64,000 nucleotides of DNA from Paucimonas lemoignei (GTDB lineage Bacteria > Pseudomonadota > Gammaproteobacteria > Pseudomonadales > Pseudomonadaceae): the NCBI GenBank assembly GCA_900475325.1, contig LS483371.1, positions 3,348,001-3,412,000 on the forward strand, written 5' to 3'. Under the pieces are notes generated by a model. That model searched no databases, was not told the DNA's origin, and saw only the letters and a program-made list of their open reading frames with translations. The position numbers were made by a program, and so were the translations under genes. Each line of letters opens with the position of its first letter. The first letter of the stretch is position 1. Below are positions 26,986-36,373 of this stretch, piece after piece.

Positions 26986-27288
26986 TTATTCGAGTGAGGG
27001 CTCCGGCGCAAACGGCCCCATCACCTTCTCGCTTGCCGCCCACACAATATAGGCCAACCACCTTTCACCATCGCGAGAGCAATACACAATGTAGGACAGG
27101 GATTGATTAGCGTTTTGACGGTACTTGTATTGCCCGCATCCAGCTATTCCATTTACAGCGAGAGTCTTGGTAATCCGCTGGTTGAAATTTTCCTGCCAAG
27201 GGCCTGGGTAGGTGGAGGCGATGTCGGTCTGAGCCAGAGCTTGTCCGATGTACAGTGTGGGGGCCAATAGCAACAGCTTGGGAATCAT
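26986..27288 (-). CDS. Hypothetical small exported protein
   Basis: The 100-residue product has a clear signal peptide (MIPKLLLLAPTLYIGQALAQ, cleavage after ALA or AQA) and a small mature domain with two Cys (AGCGQYKY ... YIVYCSRDGE), which could form a disulfide in the periplasm. I do not recognise the family. The signal peptide and lack of an opposing gene make it credible. Confidence 0.55.
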   Translation of the reverse strand: MIPKLLLLAPTLYIGQALAQTDIASTYPGPWQENFNQRITKTLAVNGIAGCGQYKYRQNANQSLSYIVYCSRDGERWLAYIVWAASEKVMGPFAPEPSLE

Positions 27289-27813
27289 ATGACTCTTTTC
27301 CTTAAGTTAAGAAGCTTCAACCTGGCTTCCACTGTCACAGACAGAATCAACACGCCGAAATTCCACAACCACACACCTGATTGCTTTTCAGCCGGCGCAT
27401 ATGCTGTTCAAAATGCCCAGTGCTCCCATAGCGTGGCGGCTTAACGGGCACGATCCGTATCCTATTTAAAGGACTTCCTTCCTCGCCTACCGACTCAGCG
27501 GGCAAGTGAAATTGATCAGTTGCTGCCGCATAAACGGCGTCCCATTCAGTTAGGCAATACGGGATGGCCGGACGCAGACAAGCAATCAAACGTCGCCCAT
27601 GATCGAAGATCCGTGACCTCTCGTGTTCCATTGCTTAGTGGGCCCTAGGCGCCACCTCCAGCTACCTAGAAATGTCGTAGGCCGAAGCATCGAATGCACC
27701 GATTTTATTTTCAGCGTAATTGAGCGCGACCGATGTCGACCCGGCTTTACGGCCGGCCGTGATCGCCGGAGTGAGAACACGAGCGCCGGGAGTTCAAGTC
27801 ATGTTCTTCTTGA
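27289..27813. other. Region with no supported gene
   Basis: Only short frames without recognisable products are present. The AT/GC balance is mixed, like degraded mobile DNA. A GGCCGGCCG palindrome occurs near 27752. Nothing else was identified. Confidence 0.35.
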
Positions 27814-28410
27814 TTGAAAAGGTCCTTTGAAGGGCATTTGTTTAATGCGTTATCAAGTCAAGAAAATAAAAATGCGCGCTCAGACGGACCTTCCATGCGC
27901 CTCAAGTGTCACAGGCAGGTGGCGCATGTGGATCGATTGAAACCAGGGAGAAAACAAATTTTTAGATCATTGTTTGGCAAAAGAAGCCCCCCTCCAAGTC
28001 CGGCGCTTGTGAAGGATATAAATCAGCTTAGGCCTCATCTATTGGCAGCGGGCTGGGCATTTGAGGACCGGAAGCCAGTTGAGATATTAGGAATATCTAT
28101 GGAGCGCGCTTCGATGAATAATTCAGGTATCGCGTCCGCTGTGGGGTTTGGTGGCGGCTATTTTCATGTCGTAAAAGTATTCGGGCTAACTCGCCTGTTA
28201 ACCGTAGAAGAGATCGTCAAATTCAACACCGAGACGCAACTCTTTAACCTCACGCCGCACGGTGAATCACCAATAGGCATTCTGAAGGCGCACATTTCCG
28301 CGCGCTACGGCGTAGAACCGCGGGCGCTCATTTCGCTATTGGCCAACTCGGAGGATGCATTGGCTAAGGTGGTCAGCATGATCGGTGCGAATGCGCTGAA
28401 GGCGATATGA
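27814..28410 (+). CDS. Hypothetical protein, first gene of a two-gene unit
   Basis: The open frame is up to 198 codons from a TTG at 27814. A start at the ATG 27895 (171 residues) or later is more likely. The core shows VKDINQLRPHLLAAGWAFED, LGISMERASMNN and a glycine-rich strand ASAVGFGGGYFHVVKVFG, then helices to the end. No family is recognised. It ends one base before the ATG of the YbjN-like gene, so the two are translationally linked and probably work together. Confidence 0.5.
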   Translation: MKRSFEGHLFNALSSQENKNARSDGPSMRLKCHRQVAHVDRLKPGRKQIFRSLFGKRSPPPSPALVKDINQLRPHLLAAGWAFEDRKPVEILGISMERASMNNSGIASAVGFGGGYFHVVKVFGLTRLLTVEEIVKFNTETQLFNLTPHGESPIGILKAHISARYGVEPRALISLLANSEDALAKVVSMIGANALKAI

Positions 28411-28411
28411 C

Positions 28412-28810
28412 ATGGAACTGACAGATTTCATCCAAGTATCAGACTTGCGCTCACTGAACAAGACGATCCGGAGACTAGGATACGATAGCATCGAGGGTGT
28501 CGAGAAAGGGATACCGGTGCTGACCGTTACGATCGGACGGACGCTGTTTATGGCAACAATTCACAATCAGTGCCTCAAGCTTATGTATATGCTGCGCTCG
28601 ACACATAATCCGGGAGACTTTGCGTTTTCCAACAACTGGAACATGCACAACTTCATGGGCACAGTGATTCCGCTAACCAATGGCTATGCCATGAAGCACG
28701 AGACTCTCGTGTCGACTGGAATCGTCGCTGGCAATCTTCACGACACCCTGACGAATTTTGCACAGTCAGTCGAGAAATTCGTGCATGAGTGGGCTTCTCT
28801 TTCCGAGTGA
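28412..28810 (+). CDS. YbjN-like protein
   Basis: This 132-residue cytoplasmic protein begins with a helix (LRSLNKTIRRLGYDSIEGVE), followed by a three-strand sheet (PVLTVTIGRTLFMATIHNQC) and a long C-terminal helix. This resembles the YbjN / type III chaperone-like fold, often a regulator or chaperone. It is the second gene of a pair and is followed by a hairpin (28812-28850). The family call rests on fold pattern only. Confidence 0.5.
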   Translation: MELTDFIQVSDLRSLNKTIRRLGYDSIEGVEKGIPVLTVTIGRTLFMATIHNQCLKLMYMLRSTHNPGDFAFSNNWNMHNFMGTVIPLTNGYAMKHETLVSTGIVAGNLHDTLTNFAQSVEKFVHEWASLSE

Positions 28811-28811
28811 G

Positions 28812-28850
28812 CTTACAGCCTCCGCCTCACGCAAAGCGGAACGCTGTAAG
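28812..28850 (+). terminator. Stem-loop downstream of YbjN-like gene
   Basis: CTTACAGC (28812-28819) pairs with GCTGTAAG (28843-28850), and inside it TCCGC (28821-28825) pairs with GCGGA (28836-28840). It begins right after the stop codon. The following TTTG is a weak U-run, so termination is likely but not strong. Confidence 0.55.
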
Positions 28851-29039
28851 TTTGTGCTGGTGCAAGATGCGCGTCGTTGTGGCGATTAGCAGTAACCGTC
28901 CGGGCATCCCACCTTTATGAACTCTTGGGTTGATGATTCTGGTGTGTAGCACTGGGGGCTGAGTTTCATTGCAGCTAAAGCTGACATTTCATCCTATCTG
29001 ATCTACATTCTAGCCATCCATCTGGCTCAGGCGATCTTC

Positions 29040-29312
29040 ATGCTGACTGGCTTCAATCATCTCACCCTCGCCGTATGCAGCTTGCCACGCAGCATTGCCT
29101 TTTATGAGGAAACGCTGGGCTTCAAATTGTCTGCGCGCTGGAAGACTGGGGCGTATCTTAGCCTGGGTGATCTCTGGCTCTGTCTCTTTAGTGATAGTGT
29201 GCGCGCAGAAGACATGCGACGTAATTACACGCACTATGCCTTTTCTATTGATCAGAAAAACTTCGCCGAATTCGTGGAGCCAAATGTTTCAAGAGATTGG
29301 GCGGTTTTGTAG
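29040..29312 (+). pseudogene. fosA: Fosfomycin-resistance glutathione transferase FosA-like, truncated
   Basis: The first 80 or so residues match FosA-type glyoxalase-fold enzymes: [20 protein letters not shown] with metal ligand His7, [14 protein letters not shown], and His65 in NYTHYAF. The full enzyme (about 135 residues) needs a third metal ligand (Glu near 110) and a C-terminal half. Here similarity stops near residue 80 and an unrelated tail ends at codon 90. The gene is therefore 3'-truncated and cannot form the metal site. The break is close to a hairpin and a repeated 26-bp sequence. Confidence 0.75.
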
Positions 29313-29374
29313 GCACTTTCAAAGCTCTGGTGAGCTATTACCAGAAACTGAAAGCCGACAGAACCGCCCTTTTT
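29299..29374 (+). terminator. Long-loop inverted repeat with T-run after truncated fosA
   Basis: GGGCGGTTTTGT (29299-29310) pairs with ACAGAACCGCCC (29358-29369) with one G-U type mismatch, followed by TTTTT (29370-29374). It could be a terminator or the outer arms of a small mobile-element remnant. Confidence 0.45.
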
Positions 29375-29383
29375 CGTTGGGGC

Positions 29384-29409
29384 GATGTCCCTGAATACGG
29401 ATTCTAAGT
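29384..29409 (+). repeat. 26-bp direct repeat, left copy
   Basis: This starts GATGTCC, then C or T, then TGAATACGGATTCTAAGT. The copy at 37204-37229 is in the same orientation and differs at one base. Similarity does not extend beyond the 26 bp. The two copies bracket the segment 29410-37203. It may be an insertion-sequence end or a recombination site. Confidence 0.8.
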
Positions 29410-29518
29410 AGTGGTGATCGGCTTAAGCCACTGTCTCCGTGAAGCTTTTTTCTCTAGCCACTGCAATGAAGACCAGTAGGTCATTCGCATTCTCGCGGAG
29501 CATTGCGCTACTCCTCGA

Positions 29519-29926
29519 CTATTGCGCCGGTACCCCCTCGATCAAATAGACGTCTGTCTTGGCCGTACGCTGGCGGATCTTCCTCAATTCGGTGTAATCG
29601 GCTGAGTTGTACCAGGCCTGGGCTTTTTCCATGCTCGCAAACTCAATCACAACGCGTCGTCGCTTTGGCGCCTCACCTTCGAGCGAAATTGTCTTTCCGC
29701 CACGGACAATGAAATGACCTCCATAGGGTTTGAACGTTGACTCGACCTGAGCACTGTAAGGTTTTATCCCCTCAGCATCGGTGATCTCAAATTCGGCCAC
29801 ATAGTAGGCCGGAGGCGTTGTCGACTTTGTTTCTGATGCGATTAGCTGGCCAATGCCTGCCGCAAAAAAAACCAGGCCCGCCATTGCAAGCGTCATACCC
29901 CTAAAGTTACTCATGATTTCCTCCAT
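29519..29926 (-). CDS. DUF1330-family protein, exported
   Basis: The product of about 131-135 residues has an N-terminal signal or anchor (MTLAMAGLVFFAAGIGQLIA) and a ferredoxin-like DUF1330 domain (YYVAEFEITDAEGIKPYSAQ, RVVIEFASMEKAQAWYNSAD). DUF1330 proteins are dimeric alpha/beta barrels related to EthD/YgiN. Most are cytoplasmic, so the export signal is unusual. A start at the internal Met 29914 (MSNFRG) is likely. It follows the similarly exported YgiN-like gene on the same strand. Confidence 0.8.
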   Translation of the reverse strand: MEEIMSNFRGMTLAMAGLVFFAAGIGQLIASETKSTTPPAYYVAEFEITDAEGIKPYSAQVESTFKPYGGHFIVRGGKTISLEGEAPKRRRVVIEFASMEKAQAWYNSADYTELRKIRQRTAKTDVYLIEGVPAQ

Positions 29927-29991
29927 TAAAAAAACCAGCCTGCTCAGTCCGATACCACTTTATCGACCCGTCACTCACAGAAAGTCGATCA

Positions 29992-30378
29992 CTATTCGGC
30001 TTGAGTGCTGAGTTGAACCGGTTCGGTTTCCAGTAACACTCTGGATACGATCATCGACTGAGTAGTTTCCACGTATTTGCGAAAATGCGCGGACGCAATG
30101 TGGCTTCGATACGCGGCCTCATCTGCATAGATTTCGAAGAAGTGCAGGCGATTCGGGTGATCCTTTTCCGCAACGGAATAAATAGCCAGCACACCCGGTT
30201 CAAGGCGAACGGAGTCGGCCATTTCCTCTTTGACGGCATCGTGATACGCCGTCAATTGAGCAGGATCAATCACAAGCTGAGCGATACGTACAACCCTGTC
30301 AGTTGGCTCACCCGCGAGCACTGATCCCCCCCAGCAACAAACCAAGGCAACAGCTGCATAAAAGACTGGAATCCGCAT
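29992..30378 (-). CDS. Antibiotic-biosynthesis-monooxygenase (YgiN-like) protein, exported
   Basis: The 128-residue product starts with a signal peptide (MRIPVFYAAVALVCCWGGSV, cleavage near LAG) followed by an ABM domain: RIAQLVIDPAQLTAYHDAVK, LAIYSVAEKDHPNRLHFFEI, YADEAAYRSHIASAHFRKYV. This domain serves as cofactor-free monooxygenase or quinol oxidase. Export to the periplasm is predicted, matching the neighbouring exported proteins. It is divergent from paoABC. Confidence 0.83.
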   Translation of the reverse strand: MRIPVFYAAVALVCCWGGSVLAGEPTDRVVRIAQLVIDPAQLTAYHDAVKEEMADSVRLEPGVLAIYSVAEKDHPNRLHFFEIYADEAAYRSHIASAHFRKYVETTQSMIVSRVLLETEPVQLSTQAE

Positions 30379-30746
30379 TCATATATCTCTGACAGTTATT
30401 AGCGAGCCATGCTACACGGCATCCCTGAAGGGGATTCATGAGCAGAAGAGATAACTGTTATAAGCCACCAACAATTCGTGAGCCAGAGCAACTTGATTAA
30501 TATCGCGTTTCTAATGACTCGGCAGCGCCGGCCGGGACAAGGCCCGCGCAGCACTACTGAGCCCTGCTCATGACTTCATTCTGAAAACCCCGGTTATCAG
30601 CAGGAGTCCACTGCCATACGCTTCAACGATGAGAAGTCCAACAACACGTTTTTCATTCAGTGCAATGGCGATTAGAGCCAAGCGCCAGGAAGGAATACGT
30701 GAGGAGCATCCGGCTTCAGCCACCCACGCTGCTAACGGAGACGTTG
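30379..30746. other. Divergent promoter region between YgiN-like gene and paoABC
   Basis: No gene is supported. The stretch must carry the promoters of both the exported-monooxygenase genes and paoABC. A coding frame upstream of the paoA start at 30660 is rejected on start-site grounds. No clear operator was found. Confidence 0.4.
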
Positions 30747-31415
30747 ATGAACCCTGGAAAACCTATTACGCCAGAAACAGGAATAGAACTGTCCCGACGA
30801 CAAGTCCTGATCGGCACCGCAGGTACTGCAGTGACGGCAGTGCTCGCTAATGTCGATGATGCTCAAGCGACTGCCAAGCTGAAGTCAGCACCCCAGAGCC
30901 CACCGGACAGTCATGTAACGTTCAACCTCAACGGCCGACGATTTGCTCTGGATGTCGACAACCGCACCACTCTCCTGGACGTACTTCGAGAAAGGCTGCA
31001 TTTGACTGGCACCAAGAAGGGTTGCGACCACGGGCAGTGCGGTGCCTGTACGGTGATCGTAGAAGGTAGACGAATCAACTCATGCCTCACGCTTGCGGTC
31101 ATGCACGAAGGCGACACCATCACCACCATTGAAGGGCTCGGCACACCGGATAATCTCCACCCGCTGCAGTCAGCATTCATCAAACATGACGGCTATCAAT
31201 GCGGTTACTGCACGCCTGGTCAGATTTGCTCGGCGGCCGCGATGCTTGAAGAAATAAAGGTCGGCATTCCCAGCCACGTAAGCAGCGACCTGATCGCGAA
31301 GAGCACCGTCAGCGCTGCTGAAATCCGGGAGCGCATGAGTGGCAATATCTGCCGATGCGGCGCGTACTCCAACATCGTCGATGCCATTCATGAAGTGGCC
31401 GGAGGTGGGGCATGA
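30747..31415 (+). CDS. paoA: Aldehyde oxidoreductase 2Fe-2S subunit PaoA (Tat-exported)
   Basis: This 222-residue subunit of a xanthine-oxidase-family molybdoenzyme has an N-terminal Tat signal ([20 protein letters not shown], twin Arg) and two [2Fe-2S] clusters: plant type ([11 protein letters not shown]) and helical type (CGYCTPGQ ... [10 protein letters not shown]). It passes electrons from the Mo site to FAD in the periplasm. The ATG at 30747, behind CGGAGACG, is preferred over 30660 because it starts directly before the Tat signal. It overlaps paoB by 4 bp (ATGA). Confidence 0.92.
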   Translation: MNPGKPITPETGIELSRRQVLIGTAGTAVTAVLANVDDAQATAKLKSAPQSPPDSHVTFNLNGRRFALDVDNRTTLLDVLRERLHLTGTKKGCDHGQCGACTVIVEGRRINSCLTLAVMHEGDTITTIEGLGTPDNLHPLQSAFIKHDGYQCGYCTPGQICSAAAMLEEIKVGIPSHVSSDLIAKSTVSAAEIRERMSGNICRCGAYSNIVDAIHEVAGGGA

Positions 31416-32362
31416 AATCCTTCACTTACGAACGGGTGAAGTCTGTACAACAAGCGGTTAACGCTGCAGCCAATAATCCGGGCTTCCGATTCATCGCCGG
31501 CGGTACCAATTTGCTCGATCTGATGAAGCTGGAAATAGAAACCCCTCAGCACCTTATTGATGTAAACGGACTGGCGCTCGACAAAATCACCCCGACCGAG
31601 GACGGCGGATTAAGGATCGGAGCCTTGGTGCGCAACACCGACCTGGCCGCTGCGCCTCAGGTTCGTCGAGACTACGCAGTACTGTCCAGAGCACTGCTTG
31701 CCGGAGCGTCAGGGCAACTGCGAAATAAAGCCACAACGGCAGGCAACCTGCTGCAACGCACCCGATGTGCCTACTTTTACGATACCAATCAACCGTGCAA
31801 CAAGCGGCGCCCGGGTGCCGGCTGCGCCGCGATTGGCGGTGCCAGTCGGCAGCAAGCGATCATCGGTGTCAGTGATGCCTGCATTGCCAGCCATCCCAGC
31901 GACATGGCCGTGGCTATGCAAGCGCTGGGCGCGAGGGTAGAAACACTGAACTCAAACGGCCAGGTCAGGACGATTGCACTGGCCGATCTTTACCAGGCTC
32001 CCGGGGCCACCCCGCATATAGAAAACACCCTGGGTAACGCCGAACTGATTACGGCTGTGACCTTGCCCAAACCTCCAGGAGGCAAGCATATCTACTACAA
32101 GATTCGCGACCGTGCTTCCTACGCGTTTGCGCTGGTGTCCGTCGCCGCGATCGTGATGCCAGACAAAACCGGGCAGCTCGCCCTGGGTGGCGTGGCCTAC
32201 AGGCCTTGGCGAAGTGAAGATGCCGAAGCGTATCTCCCTGAGGGCGCAAAGGCCGTAGCAACACGTTTGCTCGCTGGCGCCAATCCTACCGCGCAGAACG
32301 CTTTCAAAATCAAACTGGCGGAGCGGACGATTAGTCTCGCTCTGTCCAGTGCATGTGCCTAA
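31412..32362 (+). CDS. paoB: Aldehyde oxidoreductase FAD subunit PaoB
   Basis: This 316-residue protein has the FAD-binding pattern of the CO-dehydrogenase M family: [13 protein letters not shown] at about residue 28 for pyrophosphate binding, [15 protein letters not shown] with Cys residues for an additional [4Fe-4S] cluster as in E. coli PaoB ([15 protein letters not shown]), and a C-terminal domain. It starts inside the paoA stop and precedes paoC by about 52 bp. Length matches E. coli YagS (318). Confidence 0.92.
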   Translation: MKSFTYERVKSVQQAVNAAANNPGFRFIAGGTNLLDLMKLEIETPQHLIDVNGLALDKITPTEDGGLRIGALVRNTDLAAAPQVRRDYAVLSRALLAGASGQLRNKATTAGNLLQRTRCAYFYDTNQPCNKRRPGAGCAAIGGASRQQAIIGVSDACIASHPSDMAVAMQALGARVETLNSNGQVRTIALADLYQAPGATPHIENTLGNAELITAVTLPKPPGGKHIYYKIRDRASYAFALVSVAAIVMPDKTGQLALGGVAYRPWRSEDAEAYLPEGAKAVATRLLAGANPTAQNAFKIKLAERTISLALSSACA

Positions 32363-32414
32363 ACACAGTCACTGGCATTGTACGGATGCGGTCGATCAAC
32401 CAGGAGTAAGCCTA

Positions 32415-34625
32415 ATGAAGTTTGATACGCCTGCGAGCACAAATCCCATCGACCAAATGAAGGTGATTGGTCAGCCCAAAGATCGCGTTGAAGGCAAACT
32501 GAAAACAACCGGCACTGCGACCTATGCTTACGAACAACAGGCCACTGTTAGCCCGCCTGCTTACGGTTATGTAGTAGGTTCATCAATCGGCAAGGGACGC
32601 ATTTCTTCCATTGATTCGAGCGAAGCGCGTCAAGCCAGCGGCGTGATTGCAGTCGTCACCTATGAGAATGCGGGTCAACTGGACAGGGGCGAATTTTACG
32701 TTGATCGCGCACTTGCCGGCCCCCAGGTGGATCACTATCACCAGGCAGTGGCAATTGTCGTCGCGCAGACGTTCGAACAAGCCAGGGCAGCTTCGGCGTT
32801 AGTTCGTGTTTTTTATGTCAGGGAGCCTGGAGCCTACGACTTGGCCGCGCAGCGAGAGTCAGCCAAAACTCCTGCACCGGGTGCGTTTGGCCCTCCTCCC
32901 CAAACAGCAATCGGGGATTTCGAAGGCGCGTTCAAGAAGGCAGCGTTCACTCTCGACGGTCATTACACCACCCCCGACCATGCCCACGCGATGATGGAGC
33001 CCCACGCGACCATCGCTCAGTGGCAGGGCGAAAAGCTGACGCTTTGGACGTCGATCCAGCAAATGAATTGGGGTGTCAGAGATCTGGCTAAAACACTGGG
33101 CATCCCCAACGACAATATTCACTTGATCTCGCCTTACATTGGCGGCGGCTTTGGCGGCAAAGGCACCATTCTGTGTGACGCCGTATTGGCCTCTCTTGCG
33201 GCCAGAGCAGCCGGGCGCCCCGTTAAAGTCGCACTTCCCCGCCCGCTGATGTTTAACAACCTGACGCACAGGCCAGCGACGATCCAAAGAATACGCCTGG
33301 GTGCCAATTCGGACGGCACACTCACCGCCATCGGCCACGAGAGTTGGTCGGGCAACCTGCGCGGTGGTCGTACCGAAGCTGCTACTGCATCGACCCGAAC
33401 GTTGTATGCAGGCCCGAACCGTATGACCCGTCTGTACCTTGCCCAACTCGACCTTGCCGAAGGCAGCGCGATGCGTGCGCCCGGTGAAGCGCCTGGCATG
33501 ATGGCGCTGGAAATTGCCATGGACGAAATGGCTGAAAAGCTGGGTATGGATCCCGTGAAGTTTCGCGTCATCAATGACACGCAGGTAGAGCCGGAACAAC
33601 CTGATCGTCCGTTTTCTCAGCGCCAGCTAGTCGAGTGCCTGAATAAGGGAGCTGAGCGTTTCGGCTGGGCTCGACGCAATCCCCTTCCCGGCAAGGAACT
33701 GCAGGACGGCTGGTGGGTTGGCATCGGCATGGCGTCCGCCATTCGTGGCGCACCCACGACGAAATCCGCCGCTCGCGTGCGGCTTGACCGCAGAGGCCTG
33801 GTGACCGTCGAAACAGACATGACGGATATTGGAACCGGCTCTTACACGATCATTGCCCAGACTGCCGCTGAAATGCTGGGTGTTGAAATGGACAAGGTGA
33901 ACGTCTACCTAGGTGATTCAAAGTTCCCGGAGTCTTCAGGTTCGGGCGGCCAATGGGGAGCAGCCTCATCCACGGCGGGTGTCTATGCCGCCTGCGTAAA
34001 ACTGAGGGAAGCCATCGCAGTGAAGTTGGGCCTTGATCCGACAAAAACCGAATTTATCGGTGGCGAGGCTCATGAAGGTTCGAAACACATGTCATTGGCA
34101 GAGGCGACAAAGGATGGCGACCTGTCAGCCGAAGACGTCATGGAGTTCGGCGACTTGGCAAAGCAGTATGCCCAGCAAACCTTTGGCGCACATTTCGTCG
34201 AGGTTGGTGTGAACGCCGCGACAGGAGAAATTCGTATCCGCCGTCAGTTGGCGGTCTGTGCAGCAGGCAGAATTCTCAACCCTAAAACAGCTCGAAGCCA
34301 GATTATCGGGGGGATGACCATGGGCGCAGGCGCAGCGCTGATGGAAGAAATGATCGTGGATCGTCGCTTGGGCTTTTTTGTCAATCATGACCTGGCGGGT
34401 TACGAGGTTCCGGTTAATGCCGACATCCCACATCAGGAGGTCATTTTCCTGGATGAAGTAGACCCCTATGCGACGCCCCTTAAAGCTAAAGGCGTCGGCG
34501 AGCTCGGCATTTCCGGAGCAGCAGCGGCAATCGCCAACGCTGTCTATAACGCTACCGGTATAAGGGTGCGCGATTACCCGATCACACTCGATAAACTCAT
34601 TGATCATTTGCCCGCTCTGGGCTGA
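32415..34625 (+). CDS. paoC: Aldehyde oxidoreductase molybdenum subunit PaoC
   Basis: This 736-residue catalytic subunit binds molybdopterin cytosine dinucleotide (MCD) and oxidises aldehydes with water as oxygen source. The N-terminal part has the KVIGQPKDRVEGKLKTTGTA start, SPYIGGGFGGKG and GEAPGMMALE loops touch the cofactor, and the active-site Glu is in KGVGELGISGAA near residue 695. The ATG at 32415, behind GGAGTAAGCC, is preferred over 32349. No paoD (XdhC-like MCD insertion factor) follows in this window, so maturation depends on a gene elsewhere. Confidence 0.93.
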   Translation: MKFDTPASTNPIDQMKVIGQPKDRVEGKLKTTGTATYAYEQQATVSPPAYGYVVGSSIGKGRISSIDSSEARQASGVIAVVTYENAGQLDRGEFYVDRALAGPQVDHYHQAVAIVVAQTFEQARAASALVRVFYVREPGAYDLAAQRESAKTPAPGAFGPPPQTAIGDFEGAFKKAAFTLDGHYTTPDHAHAMMEPHATIAQWQGEKLTLWTSIQQMNWGVRDLAKTLGIPNDNIHLISPYIGGGFGGKGTILCDAVLASLAARAAGRPVKVALPRPLMFNNLTHRPATIQRIRLGANSDGTLTAIGHESWSGNLRGGRTEAATASTRTLYAGPNRMTRLYLAQLDLAEGSAMRAPGEAPGMMALEIAMDEMAEKLGMDPVKFRVINDTQVEPEQPDRPFSQRQLVECLNKGAERFGWARRNPLPGKELQDGWWVGIGMASAIRGAPTTKSAARVRLDRRGLVTVETDMTDIGTGSYTIIAQTAAEMLGVEMDKVNVYLGDSKFPESSGSGGQWGAASSTAGVYAACVKLREAIAVKLGLDPTKTEFIGGEAHEGSKHMSLAEATKDGDLSAEDVMEFGDLAKQYAQQTFGAHFVEVGVNAATGEIRIRRQLAVCAAGRILNPKTARSQIIGGMTMGAGAALMEEMIVDRRLGFFVNHDLAGYEVPVNADIPHQEVIFLDEVDPYATPLKAKGVGELGISGAAAAIANAVYNATGIRVRDYPITLDKLIDHLPALG

Positions 34626-34664
34626 CGTTCCCCACAACTAACTGTTTTGGCTTCGGAGTAACAC

Positions 34665-35579
34665 ATGCAGCTCAGCCGCACGAATTTGGCAGATATTGTT
34701 TATTTCCTTGCCATCGCTCGGCATCAAAGCTTCAGAAAGGCGGGTCTGGAAGCGGGAATCAGTGCATCTGCGCTTAGCCATGCCATGAAAGGTCTTGAGA
34801 CGCGCCTTGGCGTTCGACTGCTCAATCGCACTACGCGCAGCGTGACGCTCACAGCCGCTGGCGAGGAGTTGCAGGGCCTGATCAGCTCCCCGGTCAATGA
34901 TATTGGGCAAGCACTGGAAGCCTTGAACCGTCTGCGCGATGAGCCCGCCGGGCGTATTCGTCTGAACGTCTTGAGCGACGGCGCAAAACTGCTGCTGGGC
35001 CCAGTGCTGCCTGTTTTCGTTGATCGCTATCCGGACATCGAGGTCGACCTGACCGTGTCCAATAAAATGGTCGATGTTATCGGCGACGGTCATGATGCAG
35101 GCATTCGTTTCGGTGGGACGGTTCCCGAAGACATGATCGCTCAACGACTCTCTCCCGATGTAGCCTGGGCAGTCGTTGGCGCACCTGATTACCTCAAACG
35201 ATTCGGCATGCCTAAACATCCTGAAGATCTGCATCATCACCGTTGTTTACGCGTGCGCTTGGGCAATGCACACCTCTACCGCTGGCAATTCTCGAAAGAG
35301 AGTCAACAGCTGGAGATTGACGTTCCCGGAACCATCACGATCGATGAGGCGCGCGTTGGTGTGACGATGGCGATGCGCGGCGCTGGTTTGATGTACGTTC
35401 TAGCCTCAGTAGTCGAACGACAGATCGCGGAAGGCTCGCTGCAGCGGGTGCTTGAAGACTGGACTCACTACGACCCGGGCTTTCATATCTATTATTCGAG
35501 CTTCAGACAGGTTCCAGTAGGCCTTCGTCTGCTCATTGACCTGATTCGCGAACTCGAACCCATGGGCCCACTCCCCTGA
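34665..35579 (+). CDS. LysR-family transcriptional regulator
   Basis: This 304-residue protein has winged-helix NLADIVYFLAIARHQSFRKA ... ASALSHAMKGLETRLGVRLL and an effector domain of the CrgA/DmlR group. The ATG at 34665 has GGAGTAAC in front. It follows paoC by about 40 bp and converges on the CMD-family gene with only 5 bp between stops, so it may regulate the aldehyde oxidoreductase operon or the CMD/cupin pair. Confidence 0.9.
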   Translation: MQLSRTNLADIVYFLAIARHQSFRKAGLEAGISASALSHAMKGLETRLGVRLLNRTTRSVTLTAAGEELQGLISSPVNDIGQALEALNRLRDEPAGRIRLNVLSDGAKLLLGPVLPVFVDRYPDIEVDLTVSNKMVDVIGDGHDAGIRFGGTVPEDMIAQRLSPDVAWAVVGAPDYLKRFGMPKHPEDLHHHRCLRVRLGNAHLYRWQFSKESQQLEIDVPGTITIDEARVGVTMAMRGAGLMYVLASVVERQIAEGSLQRVLEDWTHYDPGFHIYYSSFRQVPVGLRLLIDLIRELEPMGPLP

Positions 35580-35584
35580 CGGAT

Positions 35585-36373
35585 TTAGCTCGCCTGCCGC
35601 TTGGTGAATACATCCTTGAAAACCGGCACCGCCGAAAACGCGTTAGGCCAGCCCACATAGAAGGCAAGGTGTGACAGCAGTTCGGACGCCTCGGTCTGCG
35701 TCAGGCCATTGTCCATCGCACGATTGAGGTGGTACCCGATCTGAGCAACCTGACCGTTGGCCACTAACGTTGTGACAGTTATCAGGCTACGGTCTCTGGG
35801 GGCGAGACCAGGTCGCAGCCATAGATCATTGAATAGCGCGCTGGTGGTGTACTGCACTAGCCCAGGCGAAACCGGGCCAACCGATTTGTCGACACTCGCT
35901 ACGCGGGCATCTTCGGCAACCTGATCAATAGGCAGAAGGACGGGCGATACTGGAGCCAGTTGCTCAACTGATATGCCGTTTCTGCTGAAGACATCTTTAG
36001 CGATCGGTGCTGCTCCAGCGGCATTACCCCAGCCCGAGTAAAACGCGAGATGGTTGATTGCTTCCGACAACTCCAGAGGCGTCACACCGTTCTTCAGCGC
36101 CAGATCAAGGTGGGTGGCCAGCTCTGCTGTCTGAGCCCGCGCGATCAGCACCGCCACGGTTACCAAGCTTCGATCACGAGGAGACAACTCTGGGCGCTTC
36201 CACACCTCCCCAAGGAGTAATGTGTCAGTGTTGTGAGCCATTACCGGTGAAGCAGCTCGTACATCAGCTGAGGTTGGCATGTGAGAAGTTTCCTTAGTCA
36301 TGGCCCCTTTCGGGGTGGCGCATGCAGACAAACATATCGCCAGGCTTGCTGCTGCAAATGTGCGGATGATCAT
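35585..36373 (-). CDS. Carboxymuconolactone-decarboxylase-family protein, predicted lipoprotein
   Basis: This 262-residue protein starts [20 protein letters not shown], with lipobox LSAC, so it is probably lipid-anchored in the periplasm. Two tandem CMD domains follow (about residues 55-135 and 175-255), each with PRDRSLVTV/PRDRSLITV and SEAINHLAFYSGW / SELLSHLAFYVGW, including the conserved Glu and His. CMD proteins include decarboxylases and AhpD-like peroxidase helpers; no CxxC is visible, so the latter is less likely. The start overlaps the cupin stop (ATGA). Confidence 0.86.
   Translation of the reverse strand: MIIRTFAAASLAICLSACATPKGAMTKETSHMPTSADVRAASPVMAHNTDTLLLGEVWKRPELSPRDRSLVTVAVLIARAQTAELATHLDLALKNGVTPLELSEAINHLAFYSGWGNAAGAAPIAKDVFSRNGISVEQLAPVSPVLLPIDQVAEDARVASVDKSVGPVSPGLVQYTTSALFNDLWLRPGLAPRDRSLITVTTLVANGQVAQIGYHLNRAMDNGLTQTEASELLSHLAFYVGWPNAFSAVPVFKDVFTKRQAS

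Noticed and set aside
27347..27631. Small minus-strand frame of 94 codons
   Set aside because: No ribosome-binding site, no family, and mixed composition as in decayed DNA.
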